A program made the translations under genes and the position numbers. DNA of 64,000 nucleotides from positions 806,001 through 870,000 of the forward strand of contig JAZKJV010000390.1 in the NCBI GenBank assembly GCA_037367405.1, written 5' to 3'. Positions 1-11,500 of the stretch are shown one piece after another. Position 1 is the first letter of the stretch. The number at the start of each line of letters is the position of its first letter. A model generated the notes under the pieces. That model did no database searches, was not told the origin of the DNA, and worked only from the letters and a program-made list of their open reading frames with translations. This DNA is from Ottelia alismoides (taxonomy: Eukaryota > Streptophyta > Magnoliopsida > Alismatales > Hydrocharitaceae).

Positions 1-2082
1 GCTGGTGACATCAGTGAGTGCAAAATCATGAAACGGTGTACCTTTGTAAGCACCTAACCCTTCCTTAGAAGCCAAAGGAAGACCTTCACTCGTAGCGGCA
101 AAGTAGAGACAAAGTTGTAAATAAACCTACACTCACTATTCGGAGCTCCATAGTCCAGGATTACATGAAGAATGCCATGTATGCTTTATTCATGGTGTCA
201 TGGTGAAGGAGCCATCTTCCCAAGTCTAATAGTCTCAACCCCAAAGGTCCCTCAACTTCACCAAGAGAATCCATCACACAAAGAAACTCTTGCAGCTTTT
301 GCTTAGAAAACCATGCAGTAACTTTACAGCCCATGACCCAAAGGATGAGGAAGTCATGGTTGGCTTCCAACGCATTGGGAATCGATACCACTCCCCTAAG
401 GAGGAGGGAGTTCTCGGGATTCCACGTTTGGAGACAATAAACAATGACTTATTGCTGAAGTGGATGGCACGTCTTTAGGGAGATTGCAAAGACTTGTGTT
501 GTAGACTGAGTCACTGTATCTATGGTATTCGCGCTTAAATAAATATAGTTCCATGTCCACAGAACTACTACACAACATTCTGGAAAGGAGTATACTCTAT
601 GATGCCACAGCTTCCAACTCTTTTCCATCCAATTTTCGGAAATGGGAGTTTTTTAAGTTCTAGACGAGTAGCTAGCCTGGTGGAGGGGGCACTAGCAGAA
701 CTTTTCTTACGTGCCTAGTTACACTAACAGTCAATCGTGATATCTTGGTTCTGAAAGCTTAGGTGGATGGTACATGGACACCAATTTTTCACCCAGATTT
801 TTCTGAGCAGCGACTTCAGAAGTATTAGAGCTTGTTGAGCACATTAGCTCAATTGAGGGGATGCCTAAAGGTCGAATCACCGGACTTGGAGGGATGGGAC
901 TTTCGTGGTCAAGCATGTATATATGGAATTGGCTAGACCGTGAGACCACATTTTAGAGGAGTTTGCTCATGAGTATAGTTGATATGGGATTTGCACAACA
1001 CGTTGTGAACCAAGGTATTCCTATGGATGTTTCTGCGTGGAAGAATCCTGACAAAGAAGAGATGGTCGAGATTATTCTTGGGCAATGATAACGTATGCAC
1101 CTTTGGGGGACGGATGCAGAGATTGTGGAGCATCTCATGTGACAAGGCAAAGGAAGTGTAGACTGGGCGTACTCCTGAGTAATTGGACTATTCCAATCAA
1201 ACCAGGTTCTGGAACTCCATCTTAAACACGTTTTCATCCCAATTGTGAACTTTTAGTGATGATTGTGGTAGTGTGGGCGATTTGGCCAAACTCATAATGA
1301 GGTCATTTTTCGTGCGGAGAGTTTTTATATATAGAATGTTACTCGTCTTGCCAAGACCTCCTTAGTCATGGCTTTTGCAATTCATCCATCCCATTAATAG
1401 ATTTGGGGCAGCCACCTTAGCCTACCCCCCCACAACCCCAGTGTCTTAATTAGCCTGGCTTTCGCCATATGCATTGTTTGTTTGTTAGGTAACTTCATTG
1501 TATACACATCCAAACAAATAGACGTTGTTGGATGATTAAGCTCTCACTTGAACTGATCGGTAACGTTTTTACTGAAACTATCTTCCATAAAGTTACAAAC
1601 TGTGTGTATTAACGATTTTTAGCATATTATTGCTCTCTAATGCAGATTGGCGCCCGGAAATTCGATGTAATCAGTAGTCTAGTTTGGAACCTCAGAATGT
1701 TGGTTGAGAATCAGAAAGATGCGCTGCATACCTAACAAGATTGATGCAAATTTTCTTGTTTTCAAATTATCTATTCTGGAAAATACATTGAACCTTTATT
1801 AAAATTATCTTCATAATGATAGTTTCAGCTAATAGTGAATCAATGCACAAACAACAATATCTAGAGCAAATTGACAGTACTCATGAAATTTTGATTACAC
1901 ATAACTGGATTCTAGGCCCCTCATAGAGAGCATATCATCCGAAATTTCTTTCGGCGTTAAAATTATTTTGTGGCCTGACAGTGTGCAGAGACTGATATAA
2001 CCATAGTTATCTTACAAGGTAGCAACCATGGCAAACATACAAAACAATCGATCGATATGACGTTTAATATCCATAGTAATAC
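1..2082. other. No recognised gene; probably intron of the MIC60-like gene
   Basis: This stretch lies 3' of the last visible exon of the minus-strand MIC60-like gene, so it is probably intron. I searched it for the conserved MIC60 coiled-coil and C-terminal exons and found none. On the plus strand, about 965-1089 reads in one frame as a short protein-like piece (containing DMGFAQHV and NPDKEEMVEIILG) that ends in a stop. I cannot assign it to a family. No terminal repeats or RNA genes were recognised. Confidence 0.4.
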
Positions 2083-2962
2083 CTTCGGTTCCTCACGAGC
2101 AATAACCAGTTCAGGGGCAGCTTTTTCCTCAATGGTTTCTACAAGAGCTGGAGACTCAACATGAGGCCCCACCTCGACTTCACTCTCTGTTGGCGCTCCT
2201 GGCTCATTCTCTTCTGACAAAGGCTCTATCTGTAGCGCACTACTCTCCGTATCTACGCTCTCTTCCGATAAGCTGTCCGAATTCGTGTCAAGCTCATCTA
2301 CTTCCCGCAAAACATGGCCTTCAGGAGCACCCAGGAGCTCATCCTCATGAGTACCAGGCAGCTCCTCTGGCTTACTTGTTAACTCTAACTCTTCCGATGA
2401 GCCGTCCGCGCTCACGGGCGGTTCCTCCGTTGTTTCTTTCACGGTATGATTTACACTATCTCCAGCGCTCTCGGCAGAATTCAAGTTCAGAACAGAATTA
2501 TCATGTATAACCATATTGTCCCTGCCGCTGCCAGGCATGCCGATGTCGATGTATCCAGCTTCCCGTGCAGCCATGAAAGCCACGCCGACCACGACGCCAC
2601 CCAGCAAGAGCTTCGCAGACACACCTGCCCCCGAGCGGGACTCCCCGGGGGGCGGCTTGGAGAGCTTTGCCGGGGGCACTTTGGGCGCACTGGAAAACGC
2701 ATTTCTGTGAATCAAATGCGTCTGCACAATTCGGAATTTTGGTAAATGACGAGAGTAGGATATTTGAATGCTTCAGAGGTTGCGTGGTGCGTCGTACCTT
2801 AGAGAAAAGCGGCCTTCGGAGCTTCAACGAGGTGCGACCGGAGGACGAGAGCTCCAAGAGGAACCTGGAAGGGAAGAACAATGGTTTTGGTTATAACCCT
2901 AGAAATGAGATGGCGATCGAGGAATGGGGGATGAGAGGCGGACGCCGGAACCTTCGGAGCAT
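2083..2962 (-). CDS. MIC60/mitofilin-like protein, first three coding exons (partial)
   Basis: Likely N-terminal part of the MICOS subunit MIC60, an inner-membrane protein that shapes mitochondrial crista junctions. I infer three exons: an 11-nt coding exon at 2962-2952 (ATG CTC CGA AG), 2864-2798, and 2721-2083. All are bounded by GT and AG, and the frame stays open through the joins. The 239 residues start MLRRFLLELSSSGRTS, an Arg/Ser-rich mitochondrial presequence with no acidic residue in its first eight positions. A Ser/Pro/Lys linker follows, then one hydrophobic segment at about residues 63-84 (KLLLGGVVVGVAFMAA, then AGYID), then a long Glu/Ser-rich tract. Known plant MIC60 proteins share the MLRR start, a single TM helix with a GYL/ID end, and an acidic linker. 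The rest (coiled coil and mitofilin signature) would lie left of the window. The micro-exon start is inferred; no alternative in-frame ATG precedes exon 2. Confidence 0.6.
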
Positions 2963-3884
2963 CGCGGAGGGATGGGACCCGTGGTGCGGCGAATCCGACC
3001 GTGAAGGGCGAGCGGAGCTGTGGCGAAGTGACGCAGGGGGTGACCGGTGGGGAGGGGGTGGGGGGGTTACCTTCCTTCTTCTTGCTTTGGGCGATTGGGC
3101 TCGGCTTGATCGGGTGGATCGCGCATCCGTTTAATTGAGATAGTCTGAAGGTCCCTTTACCTGGACCATTCTAATGCTAATATAGTATACCCTGTGCATT
3201 CGGATGATCCAAAATCTGAAAATGGTGAAGCCTCTGAGTTGCGAGATAATTCGTCTAAAGCAAATATACTCGAGAAGAGTTAAACTGACGACATGATTAT
3301 GATTTTAAATGGAGCAAGTTCACAATGTTTCTGGAATAATTACTTTGAACACAGGGGTGGACAGGTAATTGATAAACTTTAAAGGGTTCATAGTATAAAA
3401 ATATATTTTCTATTGAAAAAGATCGAGATTTATTCAACCAAAAGAGATGCGAAGGCGTCAAAAAGTTCTGGACATCAAAAACCGCCAAGAAGTTAAGTAT
3501 TTAGTACAACTGCGAGATACACCTTGTGCAAAGATCAAAAGGACATAAAACCAAGGGTTCTTAAGAGTATTAATACCTAGTGTTAATATCCCAAAAGGAA
3601 GCCAAATTAAAGTCTTCTATCAAGTAGCCCAGATCATGTGTTCGGGGCTTGATAGCTACATGTTGCTAGTATATTCGGGGTGTTTTCTTGAGGTTGTTTT
3701 TACATTTGATTTGGGGGAGCAGACATCATGGATAGTGAGATAAAGAAAAGCAAAATTAAAATAAATAATTTCGACGGCAATGGAGAAGAGAAGAGCATAA
3801 TTTCGCGATAAAAAGAGTTAGCTCAAATGCTCAACAAGAAAATTTGTATCATGGTAAATTTTTCAACAGAGGATGGGCACTAAT
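2963..3884. other. Upstream region of the MIC60-like gene, then sequence with no gene seen
   Basis: About 2963-3130 is GC-rich and would hold the promoter and 5' UTR of the minus-strand MIC60-like gene. I see no clear TATA box. From about 3130 the sequence becomes AT-rich, and the reading frames are short and unconvincing. Confidence 0.4.
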
Positions 3885-4234
3885 TTCAAAAATTCTCGAA
3901 TATCGCTCTTTCCAGGTAAATCACTAGGCGGATGCTCGCACTGACTTCATTTGCCAATAGGAAATATTAAACAAAAGGTTGAGGGATTAAAGAAACTCTT
4001 ATAGCGATTCTTACTTAAGTAAATATTTAGTATTGGAAACACTTGTTTAGTATAGCTACAATTTTAAAACAAATGTTCCGAGGATTCAACATCGGCTAAG
4101 CAAAGGGAGCAAGCATTTACAGAAACTATTTCGAATACATGTATATTATATTCCATTTCTAATCAACTTATTATGTCTTAAGGACTAAAGAAAAAGGAGA
4201 CTCTGGAATGAAAATATTTCGATCAAAAATTGTA
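3885..4234 (-). mobile_element. LINE (L1-type) 3' remnant with zf-RVT motif
   Basis: Read on the minus strand, about 4060-4120 encodes CSLCLADVESSEHLF. This matches the Cys-x2-Cys...His zinc-binding (zf-RVT) motif at the end of plant LINE ORF2 proteins. Flanking words resemble those of the second LINE in this window: the strings around 4150-4220 and 3905-3925 parallel 35360-35420 and 35110-35140. The frame is broken by stops, so this is a decayed, 5'-truncated copy. Its 5' side abuts the hAT insertion at 4235. Confidence 0.55.
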
Positions 4235-4242
4235 GTGTAGTT

Positions 4243-5682
4243 TAGGGATGCAAACGAACGAATATGAATGCGAATTCAGGTTATACCATAACCATATTCA
4301 TTTTATATTACGAATACGAATACGAATACGAATGTTATACGAATGTAAAAAATCAAGATCAATATCCTCAAAATACGAATACGAATCTTTTACGAACGAA
4401 TACGAATATCAAACGAATATTGCAATAAAAAAATTAAAAAAGAAAACAAAGCAAACCTGATTCTAGCCAAAGAGAAACACATCAGTTCCTCTTAACAACA
4501 AGGTCAAAATTATGGACGGCAGTGCCGAGAAAAAAACCTAAAACTAGCGGGACAGCCGACGGATGAACCCAGAAAAAGATTCACAAATCGAAGGAAAAAG
4601 AAGTCAGCAACTAAAAATAAAGCGTAAATACCCCAATCCGCCATTTTGTTGTCTTCCCTCCTCTTTCTCGAGATGCTTCAACTGAAATAAAAATTAGAAG
4701 TAGAATCTTGCAATAACGGCGCACACAACAGGCCCCTGCGCAGAAGATCAAAATCTCCATATAATTGAAACTGAGATATGACAAGGACGAGAATGATACA
4801 CCCGAAAAAAAGGTCAATTACGACTAAACCATCGGATACCTGTGGAGATGAGTCCACTGGATGTACGGACTTGCCAAAAACGGGTCGCAGGGGCGGTGTT
4901 GGGCTGGGCGGAGGGGAAGGAGGGAGGCTGCGGGCCGCAGGGGCGGCGTCGGGCTGGGCGGAGGAGAAGGAGGGGGGCCGCAGGGGCGGCGTCAGGCTGG
5001 GCGGAGGGGAAGGAGGGGGGCCACAGGGGTGGGTCGGGCTGGGCGGAGGGGAAGGAGGAGGGCCACAGGGGCGGGTTGGGCTGGACGGAGGGGAAGGAGG
5101 GGGCCGCAGTGGCAGCGTCGGGCTGGGCGGAGGGGAAGGAGGGGGGCCGCAGGGGCGAGTCGAACTGGGCGGAGGGGAAGGAGGGGGCCGCAGGGGCGGC
5201 GTCGGGGCGGGTGGTGGAGGAGGGGAAGGAGGGTGATTGCAGGGGGCGGAAGGGGGTGGCGGGGGCGGAGGAGGGGGGAGGGGGACGGCAGGGGGCGGCG
5301 CAGGCTGGGCGGGTGGTGGATGAGGGCGGCAGGAGGGGCGGAGGGGGACGGCAAGGGGGCGCGCGGGCTCAAGGGGAGAAGGGCGTCGGGCGTCGGGTGA
5401 GAGTGGGATGGGGCAAAGAACCGAAAAACCCTATGTATTAAAAAATTTAAATAAAATAATTCATTTATTAACGAATATTCGTATTCGTAATCGTATTCGT
5501 TTTAACTTTCATATTCGTATTCGTTAAGGAAGGATTCGTATTCGTATTCGTATCCGCAAAAAATTCGTTTCCAATATTCGTATTCGTATTCGTCTGTTTT
5601 AGGAAAACAAGATCCATAACCTCTTTAAAACGAATACGGATACGAAGGAATACGAATATAATCGCATCCGTTTGCGTCCCTA
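4243..5682. mobile_element. Non-autonomous hAT (Ac/Ds-type) DNA transposon
   Basis: The ends are inverted repeats: TAGGGATGCAAACG at the left and, read inward from the right, TAGGGACGCAAACG (one mismatch in 14). The element is flanked by an exact 8-bp direct repeat, gtgtagtt, at 4235-4242 and 5683-5690. An 8-bp target duplication with a YAGGGATG terminus is diagnostic of hAT transposons. Both subterminal regions (about 4250-4420 and 5460-5660) are packed with the motif CGAATA or its complement in opposite orientations, like the subterminal transposase-binding repeats of Ac/Ds. No transposase is encoded, so movement would need an enzyme supplied in trans. The core is an unusually G-rich minisatellite. 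The element sits between a LINE remnant and AT-rich sequence. Confidence 0.9.
4887..5230 (+). repeat. G-rich minisatellite, about 41-43 bp units, inside the hAT element
   Basis: About eight units begin near 4887, 4937, 4980, 5023, 5065, 5106, 5149 and 5190. Each opens with gcaggggcgg or a variant and contains ggctgggcggaggggaagg. Spacing is 41-43 bp after the first interval of 50. Several open reading frames cross the array in different frames and on both strands, which is expected of a repeat whose unit is often 42 bp or close to it. I do not treat them as genes. The plus strand has many runs of three or more G and could form G-quadruplexes. G-rich sequence continues, less regularly, to about 5400. 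Confidence 0.85.
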
Positions 5683-5690
5683 GTGTAGTT

Positions 5691-6454
5691 TCGTGGTGGT
5701 ACCGAGTGAAAAAAGTTTGGTGATAAAGGGATTTTTCGCCATTTCTCGGGAAAAGTAATTTCATCACTGTAACCCCTCATTCCCAACTAGGTTTAAGTTG
5801 GTAATCCAGTCTGAAAAAAAAGACATGGGATCTTACTTACCGTTAAACATTTGCCTAGCACTTTGAACCAATTTTGGCGAGAGGAGATAGTATTAGATGC
5901 ATGACCTAGGGTAGCATTCTTGTTGTTTGCCAAGAGCCAAAGTGAGGGAATTCTATCTTTCAGGGTTTTCCCCCCATTGATGCAGTCTACGCAAAGTCGG
6001 GTACTTGAACCGAAGCTAAATACCTTATATGGAGCAACCCTAATGCCAAGGAAACCAACTTTAATATAATGCAAACAGTTTCAATCTCTGGTGAAACTCC
6101 ATCTCATCATCTTAATTTAAACAAAAATTAATTAATCTTGTACTTAATCTAACTAATGGTTTTAAAATAATATCTTAAACTTCTTTTATACAAATTATTT
6201 GCAAGACACCTTTTTGCCTTACAAATTATTTGCAAGACGTCTTTTTGCCTTAAAATTAGAAATACTTATCTCCAAATAAAAGTCATGTAGGTATATGCTA
6301 CAATAAGTATACTGCTGAAGGAAGTAATTAATGCAAATAATAAACTAGTTAACACTATTTTGTGCTTGTGAATTAAGTGTGATGCATAACCTGTGTGAGC
6401 ATTTTCAAGTATATTACATGATCCCAATATTATTTTGGACCGTTTTTTTCCTTC
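5691..6454. other. AT-rich intergenic sequence with a 31-bp tandem duplication
   Basis: No gene is seen. Positions 6190-6220 and 6221-6251 are two adjacent copies of a 31-bp unit (acaaattatttgcaagac followed by ctttttgcctt) differing at two bases. Confidence 0.6.
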
Positions 6455-8165
6455 GTGGGTCGCACCTCTTTCTTAGATCCGCTCTTTTGCTCCCAGCTGA
6501 ATCCGGGTACACTTATTCACCCAGGCCTTCGTCCAAACGGATCCGCTAAGCCACCACTTCTTCGCAGAGCCTATTTAGAACGGATCCGCGTGCATTTACG
6601 CACTTGGACCTGGATCCTTTTGACGACCCGGATCCACCTACACGTCCAATGATCACCCCAATCCCTTCAAAGGTCCATAATCCCAAAGGCGAACTGACTG
6701 CCCCTCCCCCTTCTTCCCCTCGCTACACGATGGAGAAGTCGAGACCATCGCACGGTCTTCTCTGGTTGGACCGCAAAGCTGTCATGCCCGCACGACTACT
6801 CTCCTCCCCTATATTTCATTCTTTCTATCCCCTCGTGCACCCACCAATGTAGTATCCGATGCCTGGCGGACGCTCATCCATGACCACCTCAGCTTTGGTA
6901 GCCACTGGTGGCATGGAGCCTCGACGTGTCGTTTTGGCCATGAGGCGTCGCTGTTGCCCCTGCCTAACAGCCATGCCACCTCGACGACAATGACTCGCTC
7001 CTTGGCCTCACGTACCACCTGCGAGGGCGAGTAAGACAACTTAGACAACGGTTGCGGTTAGGGCTCGTTAGGGTTTTGGTTGCTCACTATTTATATGCTG
7101 CAGCTGCTACTTCGTTTCTTTTCCAGGTGCCTCAATGATAAGGGATCGATGGAGGAGACGGTGTGGAGCTTCGACAGAGGAGGTCTGACCGAGCCTCGGA
7201 GGGCCCCTGCTGGAGTACGAGGAGATATAGGGCCTGTTTGGTTGCACCCAGTCCAACCCAACAACCAAACAGGCCCATATGAGCTCCAAGTCCCAGTGCA
7301 GCAACTCCCCAGCGTAACCACTCAATCATACTCTACCACCATCTTCCTTCCCCTTCCATTTCCCCACTACCGCACCTACATCTTCCTGTATTGCTACTAC
7401 CGTCCATTCATCCCCAATGACGCACCACCCTGCCACACCGACCAGCAGCTGAGCCACCCTTGTCCAGAGCCTATCCCTCCTCCTCGGCAAGAGCCACCAT
7501 CTCACCCGCTTCACCGAACTGCGCGGAGACCTCAAGGAGTAAGGAGCACCTCTACTGTGAGCTCCCAACTAAAGCACAGTTCGCAGCAGCCCTAGAATTG
7601 TGGCTAGAGCAGTTTGTCCAGGGATGGGATGGCACGAGGGCCTTAAAGGCATAACAACCTACTGATCGGCCTAGCCACAACGGCTTGATGGAGTGAATTT
7701 CAACAATGGCCTGGACACAAGGCTAACTTGGTGACATCCTTCTTTGTTAACCGTTTATTTGACGGTTTCCGTTAAAAAGACAAAATTCTCCCTGATATTT
7801 CTTCTTATTTGCAAAACATCCGCCCCCCTCCCGCGCGGTCGGCTGTGACCACTTGTGCAAGCCTCTGCAAAGGCTATCCATTCCCCGACCACCTCCTCGA
7901 CGAGACCCACCTCTGCAAGACCCCCCCACCCCCACCCCCCCCACGTGCGACATGCCTTTTGGACCCCTGTCAGGACCCCCAACCTCGACCGACCTCAAAG
8001 CAGGTTTAAAATTTATGGCTGACAAAAAGAAATCCAACATGAAGTTCGTACATGAATAAAATTCTAACGCAAACACGAGTTTGCAAGATTGGAGAAGATG
8101 TCCATCAAATACAATGTAATTGTATGAATGCAAAAATCCCTATTTTTTTAAGTTAACTTTAAGAA
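6455..8165. other. Moderately GC-rich stretch, no gene assigned
   Basis: Several short open frames occur on both strands, including 7080-7595 on the plus strand, but none resembles a known family. The longest crosses the 47-bp fold-back at 7230-7276, so it is unlikely to be a real reading frame. The stretch 7440-7560 has codon-like plus-strand text (SLLLGKSHHLTRFTELRG in one frame) and could be a captured or decayed exon. About 7815-8000 is a C-rich tract. Function unknown. Confidence 0.3.
7230..7276. mobile_element. 47-bp minimal Tourist-like fold-back
   Basis: The arms GGGCCTGTTTGGTTG and CAACCAAACAGGCCC are perfect inverted repeats separated by only 17 bp. The same terminal sequence bounds the larger MITEs at 17070-19863. 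The flanks share ATA on both sides, but I cannot confirm this as a target duplication. It looks like an extreme internal-deletion derivative that keeps only the termini. Confidence 0.6.
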
Positions 8166-8170
8166 CTGAA

Positions 8171-8500
8171 TGAAAGAAAAACAAAGGATATTTGGGAGAT
8201 GAAAAGCAGGGAAGAAGCACTAAGAGAAGAGAAGAACTCTTGTTGTATTGCACTTGGTGAATGTGTGCTTTGGAAGCTTGAGAGCACATGCTTATATAGC
8301 TACATCTCATGGATAAAAATAGAATGCAAATAACAATAATAAAAAATAGAAACTCCTCCATGCAAGGAGGACCATCCACCTAATCCCAACTTGCTAGATA
8401 ATAGGTCTAGCTTCAACCAACTAAGACTAGAACTATAGCCAATATATGACCTTATTAAAAAACACTTAAAATACTTGGAATGCCAAGAATAGCATTCACA
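8171..8500 (-). repeat. 3' LTR of the copia element
   Basis: 330 bp, starting tgaaagaaaaac and ending gcattcaca on the plus strand. It lacks the 15-bp tandem duplication found in the partner LTR at 12794-13140. It directly follows the purine tract of the internal region (read on the minus strand). Confidence 0.95.
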
Positions 8501-8511
8501 TTCTCCTCCTT
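8501..8511 (-). other. Polypurine tract of the copia element
   Basis: On the minus strand this is AAGGAGGAGAA, immediately before the 3' LTR. This is the expected site for plus-strand DNA synthesis priming. Confidence 0.8.
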
Positions 8512-11500
8512 AGTCTTGGCATACCCCAAGATCACGGACTCCAAGTAAATGACGCATAGTCGCCAATCTTGCTATCGGTAATGCCTTTGTCAGCGCATCG
8601 GCCCGTTGGTCTTCGGTGCGAACGAACTCAACGCTATTCAACCTTCTTTCGACACAATCACGAATGAAATGATATTTTGTGTCGATATGCTTACTTCGTC
8701 CATGGAAGATCGGATTCTTCATAAGAGCTATTGCAGACTTGTTGTCAACGAACAGCTTCACCATCCTCGATTCTGTTCCGACCAGTTCAGCCAATAATGC
8801 TCTAAGCCAGAGTGCTTGGCATGCTGCTGCAGTTGCCGCCATGAACTCAGCCTCGCAGGATGAAAGAGCTACTGTCTTTTGCTTCTGTGAGTTCCATGAA
8901 ACAAGACAGTTGTTGATGTAGAATGCCATGCCACTTGTGCTCTTCCGATCATCCATATCACCAGCCAGATCACTATCTGTATAGCCAGTGATTACTTCTT
9001 CCTCGCCTCCTTTCTTGTAGACAAGCCCGAAATCGACGGTGCCTTTGAGATACCTGAGAATTTGCTTCACAACCTTGTGATGCATCATTGTAGGCTTCTC
9101 CATGAATCGACTCGCCACTCCAACAGCGTAGGAGAGATCCGGCCTAGTGTGAAGAAGATAGCGCAAACATCCGATGACACGACGGTAGTAGGTGGCATCA
9201 ACAGGTTGTCCGTCTGGATCCTTGTGCAGATGGGATCTTGGCTCCATGGGAATCTTACAAGGATTACAATCAGACATGTTAAATTCATTTAGTACCTTCT
9301 TAGCATAGACCGTTTGCTTGAGTGAGATGCCACCGTCTCCTTGTTCCACCTCAAGTCCGAGGTAGTATGTGAGTGAGCCGAGATCGCTCATCTCAAACTC
9401 CTTCATCATCTGCCTTTTGAAGTTCGCAATTGACTTTGGATCTTCTCCTGTGACGATCAAGTCATCGACATAGACGCCGACGATGATGCCCGTCGCGGCC
9501 TCACCCCTTCTATACACGGCCTTCTCCTGTGTACATCCTGTGAAACCGAGCTGCTTCAAGCTTTTATCAAGGCGAATGTGCCATGCGCGTGGTGCCTGTC
9601 GAAGCCCATAGAGCACTTTGCTCAGCTTGAGCACCATATGCTCTTTTCCTTTTACTGTGAACCCCTCAGGCTGGGTCACATAAACTTCTTCTTCGAGTTC
9701 ACCATTCAAGAATGCTGATTTGACGTCAAGGTGATGAACTTGCCATCTTCGATTGGCCGCAACAGCTAAAATGACACGTATTGTGTCAAGGCGAGCGACT
9801 GGAGCAAAGACTTCTTCAAAGTCAATGCCTTGTTGTTGTACATATCCTTTTACAACAAGGCGGGCCTTGTATTTGATAACTTCGACATCTGAGTTCTTTT
9901 TGAGTTTGTACACCCATTTAAGCCCTATAGCTTTATGTCCCGCCGGTAACGTGGTGAGTGACCACGTCGCATTTTTCTCGATGGCTTCAATCTCTTGGGC
10001 CATGGCGTCATCCCATGCTGGATGACCAACAGCCTCCTTGAAGCATGAAGGTTCCTCCGTCTCTGTGAGCATCGCTTCCTCTTCTGTTAGATCCATGTGC
10101 GGAGCATCACGCATGATGTCAGCCATGGACCTATAACGGACAGGTGCACCGTCGCTGTCGACTTGTCCTCCTGACCAAAGTGTAGGTGAGTTCCTACCCT
10201 GGTCAACATCTTCTGTCGTGGATGGCATGACCTCCGGAGCATTACTGGGTGTTGATGACGAGCTTGATGCAGCACCTATTGGAGAGGTCGGTGTAGATGG
10301 TTCGAGCACCGGTGTTGGCTCATCTGCCGAAGTACCCAACAATGGAGCTGAGCAGACTTCAACCGATTTGGTGTTGACGTCCTCCTCAATCACAAAATTG
10401 GGTGATTGACCACTTTCCACATCAGCAGACCATTTCCACTCCACATTTTCTTCAAATATAACATCACGACTTACATGGATTTTTCCTCGATGGGGGTCCA
10501 GTAAGCGGTGGGCCTTGCAACCTTCTTCGACACCCAGGTACACCATCGGTTGACTGCGATCATCGAGCTTCTTGAGGTTTGGCATGGTCACCTTAGCATG
10601 TGCCATGCTGCCGAACACTCGAACATGTGCTAGATGTGGCTTCTTTCCCGTCCACGCCTTAAACGGAGTGCGATCGCCCATCGATTTGGTTGGGAGGCGA
10701 TTGAGGAGATAGACGGCATGCCGTACTGCCTCCCCCCAAAACTTGCTTGGTACGCTCATACTTTTGAGAAGTGAGCGTGCCATATCCATCACCGTACGGT
10801 TACGTCACTCCACCACACCATTTTACTGGGGTGAATATGGTGCGGTGAGGTGACGCTCGATCCCTACCTGCTCGCACATCTTTGCGAACTCGCCTGATAA
10901 GAACTCTCCTCCGCGATCAGATCGGATAGCCTTAACACGATAATTACTCGTGTTCTCTGCTAGCAACTTGGTCTTCATGAATGCTGAATATGCTTGATCC
11001 TTTGTTTTGAGTACATGTAGCCACATCCACCGAGAGTAATCATCTACAATTAGCATAAAATAGTGATTACCACCTGGAGTCGAGGGCGTGATCGGTCCAC
11101 ACAAATCAATGTGTAGAAGTTCGAGCGGCTTCTATGCTTGGTACTTGGCTGCTATCGGGAACGTTAATCTTGTCTGCTTTGCCGCTAGACAAGTCCGGCA
11201 CACCTGGTCAGGATGTGTAATCAGCGGCACACCTGCCGCCAATCCTTTGCTGGCAAGCATCTTCAATGCTGGAAAGTTGATGTGGCCAAGGCGAGCATGC
11301 CACAACCATGCAGGATCATCGAGGCTTGCTAATAATGAAACTGGCCTTGCCAGTTGTAGCTCGATGCGGTAGAGACGGTTCTGTATTCGCTTTACTTTTA
11401 TAATCAAGCGAGAGGTATTTTTGTCTGATACTTTGAGCGTATCTTCATCCATAAGCACTTGGTGCCCAGACTCAGTGAGTTGACCAAGGCTTATGAGATT

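Noticed and set aside
4778..5441. Overlapping long open frames on both strands (up to 199 codons)
   Set aside because: They run through the G-rich minisatellite of the hAT element. The peptides are Gly/Arg or Pro/Leu low-complexity, differ by frame, and match no protein family.
7080..7595. 171-codon plus-strand frame as a gene
   Set aside because: It crosses a 47-bp transposon fold-back and has no recognisable domain. The Pro-rich C-terminus looks like random GC-rich translation.
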